Shown here one piece after another: positions 1-9,277 of a stretch of DNA of 33,229 nt; the stretch's first letter is position 1, and each line of letters begins with the position of its first letter. The DNA is from Saccoglossus kowalevskii (Eukaryota; Hemichordata; Enteropneusta; Harrimaniidae): NCBI RefSeq assembly GCF_000003605.2, contig NW_003130854.1, positions 1,801,467 to 1,834,695 of the forward strand, written 5' to 3'. The notes under the pieces were generated by a model. It was not told where the DNA came from. It was given only the letters and a program-made list of their open reading frames with translations, and did not search any database. The position numbers and the translations under genes were made by a program.

Positions 1-129
1 AATTAAGATCCAGGACGGAAACAAATGTGTCAATATTGTGTTGTAGTACTTTTTTTCATAGAAAGTATAATTAAATTAGTGCGATTTGCACCCTCATTGT
101 GATTTGTGTGATTAAATGCATATACTTTG

Positions 130-345
130 TTTAATTTGTAATGCAAATTGTAAACGGTAACGCTTTGATTGATATGCAAATTGTAAACGGTTACACTTCT
201 ATTGATATGTTAATTGTAAACGCTACACTTTTGATACAAAGTGTAGCATTTACACTTTGCATATGAATGAAAGTGTGACCGTTTACACTTTGCATATTTG
301 CGAATTCGTTGCTTTTTACAATTTGCATATAAATTCACCCTGTTT
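130..345. repeat. Foldback (inverted-repeat) element built from roughly 33-bp units
   Basis: Three left-arm units carry the core GCAAATTGTAAACGG or a variant (near 143, 175 and 208). They are followed by inverted copies carrying TTTACACTTTGCATAT (near 249, 283 and 315). The centre is a near-perfect hairpin, GCTACACTT...AAAGTGTAGC, at about 222-248. It is therefore a tandem array that folds back on itself. It lies just left of the segmental duplication, and I saw no second copy in the window. No coding capacity is visible. Confidence 0.75.
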
Positions 346-1416
346 GCAAGAATAAATCGTTGGCGAGAACAATGATGCACGTGACCAAAAGTGGTATAAA
401 TAAGATATGTGGTTTCTAAATGTTTGCCCTACATAGTGTGACGTACTTTCATCCTTGTGTGTTTATAACTCAACTGAATACAAATGCATTGCACACTCGA
501 GTTGATTAATTCCAATGAATGTATATAGCCATACTTCCTACGAAATCACGTATCACTATGTTCGTGGTACGTCAGAGATCAATGGTTTCTTTGTGTTCCA
601 TGTCTAGCCGTTTTCATTTACACTATTCGACGACCCTCGAGGTAAAAGTGTGAAACTAGCTATCATAATAACGTTCATCTATAATAACGTAACACATAAT
701 GCACACAATAACACATTGTGAAAGTTACTATCATTCGGCCTTATAGACCCGCGTAATTGAATTCACCTTAGGTCGTGATTACGCGTATCTCTATGAGTCA
801 CCGGTTTATCCAACTGCCGTGTCACTGCTAAATTTGTTACTCAGCGAAACCAACAGAACAAAGACAAAACCAGAACAATTTTTCATTGTATTCAACGAAT
901 TTCGTATCACTGTTAGGTCAACGTAAGTATTGTTTTTGTAGACTAGCGGCAGCTTAAGTATGATGAACTGTCTGTGACCTCGACTATTTCAACGACAGAG
1001 TCATTGGGAGGTGAGAATAGAGAGAATGCAATATAACTTGAAGAAAGCCGCTGTATCTGTCAAATACTGTATTATTGAGGTGGATTAGAAGCGCACTGCT
1101 ACATCGGTCACACCTGTCGGGTTATTTGTTTTGTTTAATATTTGTATAACCTCAAAACATGTAATACATGAACATTCACATATTTTTTGTTCAAAAATTA
1201 AATTGTGAATATGCCGAATTTTAATAATGAGCAAAACGTTTTTTTTTTTTTTTTTACATATTCTCATGTAAATTGATCCCCGTCCCCACTGCATCACTAA
1301 TGTGCGTGACTGTTTCTAAGTTAAATAATTCTGTCCAATACACGGAAGCACACAGATGCATAATTATGACTACTTTATTATTATTATGAAAGCGTAAACT
1401 ACCCATATCGTGTTTG
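346..1416. other. Noncoding stretch, mostly duplicated flank
   Basis: From 484 this aligns with about 19996-21190 of unit 2. A long T run at 1241-1253 is present here and absent from unit 2. No exon with convincing splice sites or domain similarity was found; the short open frames are not conserved between the two copies. Confidence 0.6.
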
Positions 1417-1557
1417 CACGCATGCGTCAGATGGCCATAGCGTGTCACTGTTTACAAACAAACGCCTACCCATGAGCCTTTGCGTTTTTTAGCGTTTGTG
1501 GTTATGGTCGCTTGGGACTCAATTCTCGCGCGTGCGCAGGTGACGACCCTCCCGCCT
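1417..1557 (+). mobile_element. Small inverted-repeat element (MITE-like), copy 1, left end shortened
   Basis: Shares the internal blocks CAGATGGCCATAGCGTGTCA and GAGCCTTTGCG with copies at 3051, 6194 and 24706. The right end is GGTGACGACCCTCCCGC. The left terminal repeat present in the other copies is missing. Unit 2 has no element at the matching site (about 21180, after CCCATATCGTGTT), so this insertion is specific to unit 1. Confidence 0.75.
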
Positions 1558-1745
1558 TAATAGAAAAGTCAGTTCTGAGGAGTACAATTGCATAATTTGT
1601 GGTTATTTCGAGGATACTGCAAAGTATGCACGAAAACATTGCAGTGGGATTAAAGACCGACGTGCCGCGATACTCTTTTTCTCCCAGGAATACATCATGG
1701 GAATGCCGAAATCCTAAATATTTAGAACATATTTTGCGTTAGGTT

Positions 1746-1890
1746 CGGTCAAACACTGGGGCAGTCATGTTTGTTTGTATTATTATTTTTATTATTAGAG
1801 GACGCTTATGCTCGTAATCCTCCTTTATTTGGAATTCGCATTTTCTAATATGGTATGTGCAATATCGCAAAATTACGGCACGATGTAACT
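1746..1890 (+). repeat. Dispersed repeat, plus-strand copy
   Basis: Matches the reverse complement of about 31985-32115. Shared blocks include GTCATGTTTGTT versus GCCATGTTTGTT, TTATTAGAGGACG and TTTGGAATTCGCATTT. It is absent from the corresponding place in unit 2 (about 21190-21230). No coding potential or clear terminal repeats were seen, so the class is unknown. Confidence 0.65.
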
Positions 1891-3050
1891 TTTGGCGTTA
1901 CAGTGACAGGTGTATAATAATGTTGTATATTACGGGTATTATATATGCGGTATTAAATCAGTGGTAGTGGCAATAACGTGTACTTCCTCTGTGGCTGAAT
2001 ATAAAAACGCGGGTCGGCTAAAGTTCATGTTGGGTGCCTACAGTGCAAAGATTATATGTCAAGCGAGTTGACGCCCCCGCACACAACGCTCTATTTCGTG
2101 CGAGTATATCCTATACACCTCAGTTAAGCACTACGGACAAAGGGCAATTAACCGGACCGTCGCGATATTTAGTGTCGCAAATAAATTTGATTTAATTTGG
2201 GAAACTGGTGGTTATTCGCATTTGCCGCATGCAACTTTGTTTAAATATTGGTCAGTGATCGAGAACAGCTTTTTATGGCGTTTTAACTGCGTTTAAAACA
2301 TTGTGATTACATAATTATTATTTGAGATGTTTTCTGCCATATCCCGACAGATGGAATATCATCGTACACATTACTTATTGTTTTCAATTATCACTTATTA
2401 AGTATGAATTTTCAGTAAAATCTTACATGTAGTACAACACTTCCGGTTTTTGGGTCTGTGTTTTCTGAGAGATAATGTGTCATATTGTGTGTGTGTGGAA
2501 TGACATTGTAAGTGAATGCATTAAAGGTTCTATCGACGGCTTCGAAATGTACTAGGTGTAATATGCAACGCACGTCGCTAGTGGTAATGTTCATTTACAG
2601 TGATAATATCATTTCCTGACTGAAAATGTCATTGTATATGTTTGAACTAAGATCACTGATGGATCCAGAAATTTGGTAAAGGGGTGCTACTGCTATAGAA
2701 TCTGCCCATGACGTGGCCTGGGTTTTGTCGATTGTTTTATCATTGCGCCTGGCGCGTCTCCCCCTAAGTCCGCGCATGCCATCCGAATATTCACAAGAGA
2801 TTAAGATCGGAGTAAAATAATTAAGCTGAGATAATTATTAAATGAACCTATCAAAATTGTTTGTTTATCAAAATACCTCGTCACTGCTCAATCAACATCT
2901 AGATACAAAACAATCGGAAAGTGGCCCACATGCAACTGTAGATGTGTGTAAATTTACAGTGCCACTGCTTGTGTAAAGGTTCTACTCACCCTATACTCAA
3001 TGATTACAGCGAAAGTATGTGTGGTTTGTGAAAAGAGGTCACGTTTGTTT
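1891..3050. other. Noncoding stretch between repeats
   Basis: Parts at about 1936-2240 and 2785-3050 align with about 21230-21850 in unit 2. The part at about 2245-2785 has no counterpart there, so it is either an insertion here or a deletion in unit 2. No gene is supported. Confidence 0.5.
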
Positions 3051-3211
3051 AAAGCGGGGGTGTTGTCACCCGCGCATGCATCAGATGGCCATAGCGTGTC
3101 ATTGTTTACAAACTAGCGTCTAGCCATGAGCCTTTGCGTTTTTAGTGTGTGTTGTTATCGTCGTTTGGGACTCAATTCCCGCGCGTGCACAGGTAACGAC
3201 CCTCCCGCTTT
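3051..3211 (+). mobile_element. Small inverted-repeat element (MITE-like), copy 2
   Basis: Begins AAAGCGGGGG and ends CCCTCCCGCTTT, so the tips are inverted repeats. The subterminal GTTGTCACCCGCGCATGC is answered at the right end by GCGCGTGCACAGGTAACGAC. Length is 161 bp. The paralogous site in unit 2 (about 21843, between AAAGAGGTCACG and TATACAGA) lacks it. It is too short to encode a transposase and is presumably mobilised in trans. Confidence 0.85.
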
Positions 3212-3910
3212 GATTTATACAGAATCAAATCAGTCGCATGTTGTGTGTGGTTTCGGTGAGTGAGACAATCGCTATAAATAGATAAATTCTCACCCTGCCA
3301 ATCTTGCCCCCGCGGGGCACTCACATAGGAAAGCTATTCGTGATGTGATTGTTTCTTCTCCAAATATTCCCTAGACATGGGACCACTTTTAATTTATTTT
3401 TGAGTTTCTCCTTGATATCTCGTTTCAAGGTTTACAAATGAGACTTATATTGTGTGTACTTAGTATGTCAATACGACTCCCCCCGTCGCTATATGAATCT
3501 GATACAACATAAACTGTAAATGCTTTGTCATAATGCAGCGATGGTTAATGCATTCATACACCTCTGACATTCTTGTTTTATACACCTATATAACATGACG
3601 GTTTGATTCAAAATAATGAATGTTGATGGTTAATGAGATAACAATGTGGAACCTTTTTATTTGTGCCAATATCTGAAATTCTTATTGAAAGTTCACAAAT
3701 ATTATAGTTCCATTTTGACTTCAAAATGTACATCAGGTGTCATAAAGACATATTATTACATTGAATCATGACATCTTCGACAATATCATGACGCCACAGG
3801 GGGTCAGGTACGATTCCTCATAATACGACCACGATATACACCAAGAGTTCACATACATAAACAAAATAAACAAACGAAAACATATTTCAAATTACATGTT
3901 TAGAAATGTA

Positions 3911-3916
3911 TTTAAT
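3911..3916 (-). terminator. Candidate polyadenylation signal of the HSPA12-like pseudogene
   Basis: The minus strand reads ATTAAA about 215 bases beyond the old stop codon. The same hexamer in the same local context (AAATACATTTCTAAAC follows the hexamer core) is kept near 22494 behind the intact copy. Inferred from sequence only. Confidence 0.3.
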
Positions 3917-4131
3917 TCCCTGTATTATTTACATGATCACCACTCATAACACGTGGTCTTAAAATTATAATTAACTGTAAGTCAGAATGGTATTCAACGT
4001 CTCCAGTTATTGATCATACTATAAATTCTATACTCAAAATAATTATATCCAAATAAAACAATAACACTTCTCAAAAAGTATTTTAGAAATCACCAAGAGT
4101 AAATATGTCGTTTAGACTGGAGTTATACACA

Positions 4132-5192
4132 TTAGCGGGCTTCCAGCTCCAAATGTGTCATAGTCACTTCGCCAGACACTGTATCAATAGCAGTAGCCCT
4201 TATCTCTGTGTCAGCAAACTCTATTTTTAGATCTATGTCACGGTTTTTACCCATGCTTACATGAGGTGACTCAACAACAATTTTAGTTTCCCCTTTTCTC
4301 ACATGGTCATCATCAATATAAAGAGCATCATTTGTCTCCGTTACATAGAATAGAAATTCAAAATTCGACTCGGAATGGTCGCCATGAATTGGCTGGAATG
4401 TATACTTAATGGTTTTACCAAACCAGATCTTTTTGTTCACTTTGAACAATTAGTGAATTAGACCCTCAGCATATGGATCGCCATCGCCATCTTCGGTTTT
4501 GAAAGTACGATCCGGGTCGTGTGTACTGGGATCAATTATATACAGAGCAAATTTCACAGCCATATGTTAATTTTAAACATATTATTTGAATTCAATACGT
4601 ATTTTGACGGAGTAAGAAAGCTCCCTTAACTACTGCCAAATTAGCATCCCGTGGAACCAGTATTTGATATTTCGAAAATAGTTTATTAATTTCTGCTTGC
4701 AAAAGAAGCGACTCTGAGAATCCGCCAACTAGGAAAATACATTTCACTTCCTCCAATTCTTTTTTTTTTTTGATAGTAATTCACCCATCAATTTAAGAAT
4801 TCCATCAATTGCGGGCTTAAACAATGTTTTCATTATTTCTGAATTTAGGACAAGATATTCTTTATTTATTTTCACCTTACCCTCAGGATAACATTTCTCG
4901 ATTGATTTCGCCATTAATGTTTTGAGTTGTTTTGTATGAAATTCAGTGAATGTATAAGGCAGGCGGAATCTTGAGTCGTTACCTTTGCTTATTCTATCAA
5001 GAGTCTTTTTCATTTCAAATTCCATAATAATTCGCAACCAGTCTGGCGGATATTCTTTCTTGTAATCAAGAATGAATTTGTCCCCGAAAATCTGTTTTAA
5101 TAGCTTTCCAAATTCTTTGTCGACATGTGCTCCTCCGAATGGGCCTACTATGGCTTTATGAATCTCCACTAGCTTTTTGTCCACTGTTTCTT
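4132..5192 (-). pseudogene. HSPA12-like: Pseudogene exon 4 (several frameshifts and stops)
   Basis: Homologous to the last exon of the intact gene. The CAG acceptor is kept, but GGTVD has become EETVD and the nine codons after VD are deleted, apparently between two GAC repeats. The poly-T expansion then shifts the frame at GELLSKK, followed by a TGA, a 4-bp insertion, a 6-bp GGCGAT duplication and a TAA. The last 105 residues are open from 4449 to the original stop at 4132. Confidence 0.9.
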
Positions 5193-5563
5193 CTGTTGAA
5201 AGTGATATAAATTAGATAGTTATTACATTTATTGCATGTTACCAAAATACTATCAATCTATCAATTTCTACCTAGTATTTCTATTAGAATAACTAGTAAC
5301 TGAAATACACGAAGTGCAAAATGTTGTATTCACCATGATGAATTAGGTTATAACGTAGGTAAAGATACAAACTTGTGCTTCCTTTATCATTATTTGTCAT
5401 TCATCCCATATTCATTATTATTTAGGATTTGACCACAACTTCAGTCGACTTTTATTCTAGTGACAAACACTTGTAAGCAAATTATATCATGATAACGTAT
5501 TAGCATAGTCAATTAGACTATCTACAATGCGGACACGTGTACACAACGAATTATATTACTCAC

Positions 5564-5743
5564 CACCACAATCCACTATCAGCACGAGGTCCCTGGCCTG
5601 GCGACAACATCTGAGCATTTAACACCATGTTCTTTACCATTTACAAACCCAGCCATGGGACTCTCTATACAGTGCAAGGACGCCGCTTCAGATTCCAGAG
5701 CAATGATCAATTGCTCATCGCAATCTCTAGATGCTACGTTGGC
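5564..5743 (-). pseudogene. HSPA12-like: Pseudogene exon 3 (1-bp deletion)
   Basis: 180 nt against 181 in the intact copy. It encodes the ANVASRD...LIIALE.EAAS block, then loses one base where the intact copy reads SYMIVDCGG; the frame shifts straight into TGA. The splice sites (CAG acceptor, GTGAGT donor) are preserved. Confidence 0.88.
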
Positions 5744-6193
5744 CTGAAATAATTTCATATGGATAATACAATACTAGTAATCGTTCCAGAGGGTGTGTTA
5801 AACTATAACTCGTTATTGCGATGTATTATCATACGCGAGTGCGTATGAGATACATATATGGAATTCAGTACATATGCGTCAATCAAAGAACATATGCGCC
5901 TTATTGGAGACTTTTGTTCAAATCAATCATTAATAATAATATTACGTTATATGAAACATTCGACTGAAACGGATTGAGAATATTTCTTGGTTGATTTTTC
6001 ATACCGACACATAACTCTGATTAGAGAGACTAGGTGGGTTATGTATATTATGCAAACATATCTTTGTTCAGTTTTAATATAAAACAGCCTCAACACAACT
6101 TGCCCCATTGTTTCTATGTTTTCAGGTAGTCTAATAATGTAATTTAGTAAAAATATTGCAATAGCCAATTTTGATTGAATGTGTGTTTTTTTT

Positions 6194-6361
6194 AAAGCGG
6201 CGGGGGGTGGGGGGTCGTCACCTACGCACGCGTGGGAATTGTGTCCTAAACGATGATAACAACACACGCTACGAACGCAAAGGCTCATGGGTTGACTTTT
6301 GTTCGTAAACAATGACATTTTATTGCCACCTGACGCATGCGCAGGTGACGACTCTCCCGCT
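6194..6361 (-). mobile_element. Small inverted-repeat element (MITE-like), copy 3
   Basis: Inverted relative to copies 1 and 2. It starts AAAGCGGCGGGGGG and ends GCGCAGGTGACGACTCTCCCGC, with the internal CGCAAAGGCTCATGG. It sits in the intron between pseudogene exons 2 and 3, but about 100 bp from the point where copy 4 sits in the paralogous intron, so the two are separate insertions. Confidence 0.85.
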
Positions 6362-6449
6362 ATAAGTAATGTGATAGTTGTTAAATAGAACGACTGAAAC
6401 AATTCCGTACAAAAGTGGCAAAAATAGTTTCCATTCAACTTTGTGTTAC

Positions 6450-6671
6450 CTGATATGCAGCTTCTCTCATGAATTGTTTGGATGCCTGACCCCAGATAGC
6501 AGGAACGGTGAGTACCCATTGGACTTCTTCATCTTTGAAATCCAAGCCGGTCGTTTCTGTAATCACTTTCAAAGCTTTCATTTTCAAGTAATGTATTGCG
6601 TGTGAAAACACTTCAACAGCTTTCATACTATGCCCATTTGCTGCAGTCAGTTCTACTTCAGTGTCGATAAC
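6450..6671 (-). pseudogene. HSPA12-like: Pseudogene exon 2 (frame still open)
   Basis: 222 nt with intact acceptor (CAG before GTTATCGACACT) and donor (CAG then GTAACA). It encodes the HSPA12 signature WVLTVPAIWGQASKQFMREA with few changes from the intact copy and no stop. Confidence 0.88.
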
Positions 6672-7094
6672 CTGAATATTAATAAAGAAGATATAGATAT
6701 TGCGTCAGATTGTGACACAGGTTCACAATAGGGTACACAACAAAAATAAAATCAGCATTCCAACCTTTCCGCATGCAGATTTTGTATAATGCAAATGAGA
6801 TAAAGGAGTTGTTAATCTGTGTTTGTTTAGATCATAGCTGTATTTGAACTTGACAAATCAAACTGTCTTGTTAAAAGTTGTTGACCGAAAGGAAAGAAAA
6901 GGGGCAGGGGCTTGGTGCAAATTAGTATAGAGCTAATCGTACCTAGAACTAAACAGCGTTAAGACTAGCCATGATTTAACGGGGTTTTAAGAGTGGCGTT
7001 CCTTACATTTGATCACCGGCCACTCTAATTTATACAAACGTAATTTATTTGACCTAGAAAGCCTAATATAATTTATTAATACTTAAATGCGTTA

Positions 7095-7595
7095 AGCCCC
7101 TTTCACAATTGGCGCCTCACTCGTGCGACAATTGTTTTTTTCGAAAATATTGTTTCCGTCCTGTTGTAGAAGTGTTGTCTTTGAGTCGCAAGCAATATAT
7201 AAAATCGTACGTATTTGGGGTGAAAGCTCAGGAGTTCTCGAGCTTATATTGGGAGTGAAAAAAAAATCGTACAACGTTGCAAAGGGGGCAAGACAGGTCT
7301 TCCAATAGTCTTAGGGTGGTACAGCGGACTCTTACGACAGGACGCATCATCGTACGACATGAAAATACTCGTGCAACACTCGTTCGGGGGTCTTACGAGT
7401 GTGTGCAAAGTCGCACAACACTCGTATTGCCTGTCGTGCAATTATTTTTCATCGCGTCAGTCGCTCAAAATATCGGAGCAGCACGTTTTTTTTTCCCGAC
7501 CGAGATGCGACAACGGCTACAACGAGTCGTACAACGGGAAAAATTTCGAGTCGCAAGCCATTGTAGTCTGTTTGGCACCAATTGTGAAAGGGGCT
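7095..7595. mobile_element. 501-bp terminal-inverted-repeat element in pseudogene intron 1
   Basis: The left end AGCCCCTTTCACAATTGG and the right end CCAATTGTGAAAGGGGCT are perfect inverted repeats, extending to 22 bp with one mismatch. The interior is rich in ACTCGT, TCGTAC and CGAC-type motifs on both strands, like subterminal transposase-binding clusters. Unit 2 has an uninterrupted site (CCTTAAATAG near 25727), and TTAA lies close to both ends here, hinting at a TTAA target. It is non-autonomous; the open frames inside look like chance. Confidence 0.85.
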
Positions 7596-8045
7596 ATTAA
7601 ATAGACGAATGCAACTCACTGATCACAATGTATAACCCTAAACGCCAAACATGTCCATATCAACTGGTATATTAGTGGAACTATATTTAGGTAAAGAGGC
7701 GAAAATTAATTGGGCCATAAACCATCATCAACTTCATACCAAAAAGTATGTCATATAACAGTACAGAAATATAAAGTATAATTTCCGAGTCCATCTTGCT
7801 TACTTGGACTGAGAAGAAAAATATTAGATAAAATAAATATATTTTAACTAGCCTAGGGCGCGCGATCTGTGGTCTATATATAATCCGTGAATTGTTGAAC
7901 GAGTAGACATCCCCGACTATCAAACCCATGCCCGTAAGTTATCATTCAAGCACATTCTGCCATAATGCAGGTAGGAATTATATGCATAGTAGTAAAGTGT
8001 TTTAAAAAAATGTCATTTCAATACATCAATGCATTTTGTGATTAC

Positions 8046-8378
8046 CTTGTCAAGTCCTTCTTTATACAATGCCATTTTGAACTTGTCAAAATAGTAGTGC
8101 TTTTTTTCTTCAACTGAGAGAGCGGAGTAGGTCATTTAAGCTTCATAACCAAATGCCATAAATTCGTTGTCCGAATTTAGTAAAACACAGGTCGGAGCCT
8201 TGGTAGTACTCACACCTACTTCACTGGTCCATGGTCTGCAGAAGTGAATATTTCTCACTGCGCCTTTATGTTCGTGGTTGAAGGCGAAGGCAAAGCCACT
8301 GTATGTCGTACCAAAATTGATTGAGACAACGGCGAGATATCTCTGCTCCTTGAGTGTTAACGCTGACATCGACGCCAT
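8046..8378 (-). pseudogene. HSPA12-like: Pseudogene exon 1 (start codon, phosphate-1 region)
   Basis: Starts with the same MASMSALTLKEQ as the intact copy and keeps the GT donor after GACAAG. The ATPase motif reads INFGTTYSG, where the family has DFGTT(Y/S)SG. A TAA replaces the Lys codon after FGYEA at 8136-8138. Exon length equals that of the intact copy, so the damage here is by substitution only. Confidence 0.9.
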
Positions 8379-9106
8379 TTTGTCCAGATAAAATGACGTA
8401 ACTGGAAACGGAAATAATTATAATCATTAAATTGAATTGGTTCGTTGTAGATTTAAGTTGCTCCAAAAGTAAAAATTATATAATCAGAAGTTTAATATTT
8501 TACGTAATTACTTAATTATTATTTTATAGCACAATACATATTTTAGTGTGCGCTGCGTGTCAGAGCGGTGTCAATCGAATCAGCTAATTTATATCTTATT
8601 AGAAAATGAAAATTCCGAATATCGCCATAAGGATCTATTTCTAAGATGGCGGGTGCATTAAACAATTAAACAAGGTAAATACCAAAAAATACCGCTCGCT
8701 ACAGTGTATTTCTTTCGTATTTCACCACACACAATGTAATGCAATAATACCTTCGGGATACTAGAGAATTCGTTGTGCAATCTGCCTTGACATTTCAAAG
8801 GTGGCCAGCTTCGTACAAGACTAGAAACACCGAGAAGAGTCAGTTTGCATTGTTGACCAATTATTTACTCAATTATTGTAAGCAATTTAATTTGTTTCAG
8901 CCATATATGAGGCATAACAGTTTAGTCATCGCTATTTAATGCTTGTTCTCATGAACATAATTACAGTGTTTTCTTTTGCAAAAGATACCGTGAATGTGAT
9001 TGCCTTACCTTGTTCTATTCGTAATAATTTCGCTAAGGAAAGAATTAGTATGCTCGTTCAAACACGGTGATCCATTCGAGCTTCACGCGTGGGCGTTTTG
9101 GTATGA
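8379..9106. promoter_or_regulatory. Shared divergent promoter region, unit 1
   Basis: Lies between the HSPA12-like start (minus) and the first exon of the coiled-coil gene (plus). An AG acceptor just upstream of the ATG (CCGTTTCCAG before TTACGTC on minus) implies a spliced 5' leader for the chaperone gene. The ATF/CREB-like octamer TTACGTCA is kept in both units. A YY1-like AAGATGGCGGG sits at 8643-8653, with a relative in unit 2. Blocks such as TGCTCGTTCAAACACGGTGA (about 9051) also match unit 2. Transcription start sites cannot be placed. Confidence 0.5.
8643..8653. promoter_or_regulatory. YY1-like motif in the divergent promoter (unit 1)
   Basis: AAGATGGCGGG matches the known YY1 core AANATGGCGGC closely. 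The paralogous interval of unit 2 has CAATATGGCGGAC at 27040-27052. Conservation of this core in otherwise diverged sequence supports a role in initiation, but no experiment is at hand. Confidence 0.4.
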
Positions 9107-9277
9107 AAACTAGTCTCGTGTTTGCATTGTCTGAGTTATTACACAACATTCAGCAATTCGTTGAATCACACGTCATTGGAAATTTGGCAGTTTCCAGGAA
9201 GCAGTGAACCAAAAGAAGGAAATACATTTTCATGTCAGTACTATCCGTGGCAGTATATATCTACAAGACTTCATCAA
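9107..9277 (+). other. SPATA18-like: First exon of the MIEAP-like gene, probably 5' UTR
   Basis: Open since a stop at 9104-9106 and ending at a GTAAGT donor. It contains no in-frame ATG. The matching exon in unit 2 (ending 27560) is read in a different frame over the shared block TTTCCAGGAA, so the frame is not conserved, which argues for a leader. The true 5' end is unknown. Confidence 0.5.

Larger units (their letters stand above)
4132..8378 (-). pseudogene. HSPA12-like: HSPA12-like Hsp70-family pseudogene (unit 1)
   Basis: Broken paralogue of the intact gene at 22789-26826. All four exons and their splice sites remain: 8046-8378, 6450-6671, 5564-5743 and 5192-4132. Exons 1 and 2 keep exactly the lengths of the intact copy (333 and 222 nt). 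Lesions read directly: TAA at codon 81 (8136-8138); the Asp of the first phosphate motif changed to Asn; a 1-bp deletion in exon 3 near 5580 giving TGA; Gly-Gly changed to Glu-Glu in the second phosphate motif; an in-frame 27-bp deletion near 5179; a T run grown from 7 to 12 near 4760-4770; TGA near 4592; a 4-bp insertion near 4540; and TAA at 4450-4452. No full-length chaperone can be made. A short N-terminal fragment of 80 residues is still open. Confidence 0.93.

Noticed and set aside
2595-2777. Minus-strand 60-codon open frame with an Arg-rich start
   Set aside because: No homology, no splice support, and it sits in a segment absent from unit 2.
5947-6519. 190-codon open frame on the minus strand
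   Set aside because: It crosses MITE copy 3 and an intron and overlaps exon 2 of the pseudogene in another frame; it is not conserved in unit 2.
7277-7600. 107-codon open frame on the plus strand
   Set aside because: It lies within the 501-bp inverted-repeat element and has low-complexity, CpG-motif-driven composition with no recognisable domain.
8610-8625. Possible heat-shock element (GAAAATTCCGAA) in the unit 1 promoter
   Set aside because: Only one GAAnnTTC pair; the third unit has wrong spacing and no counterpart was seen in unit 2.
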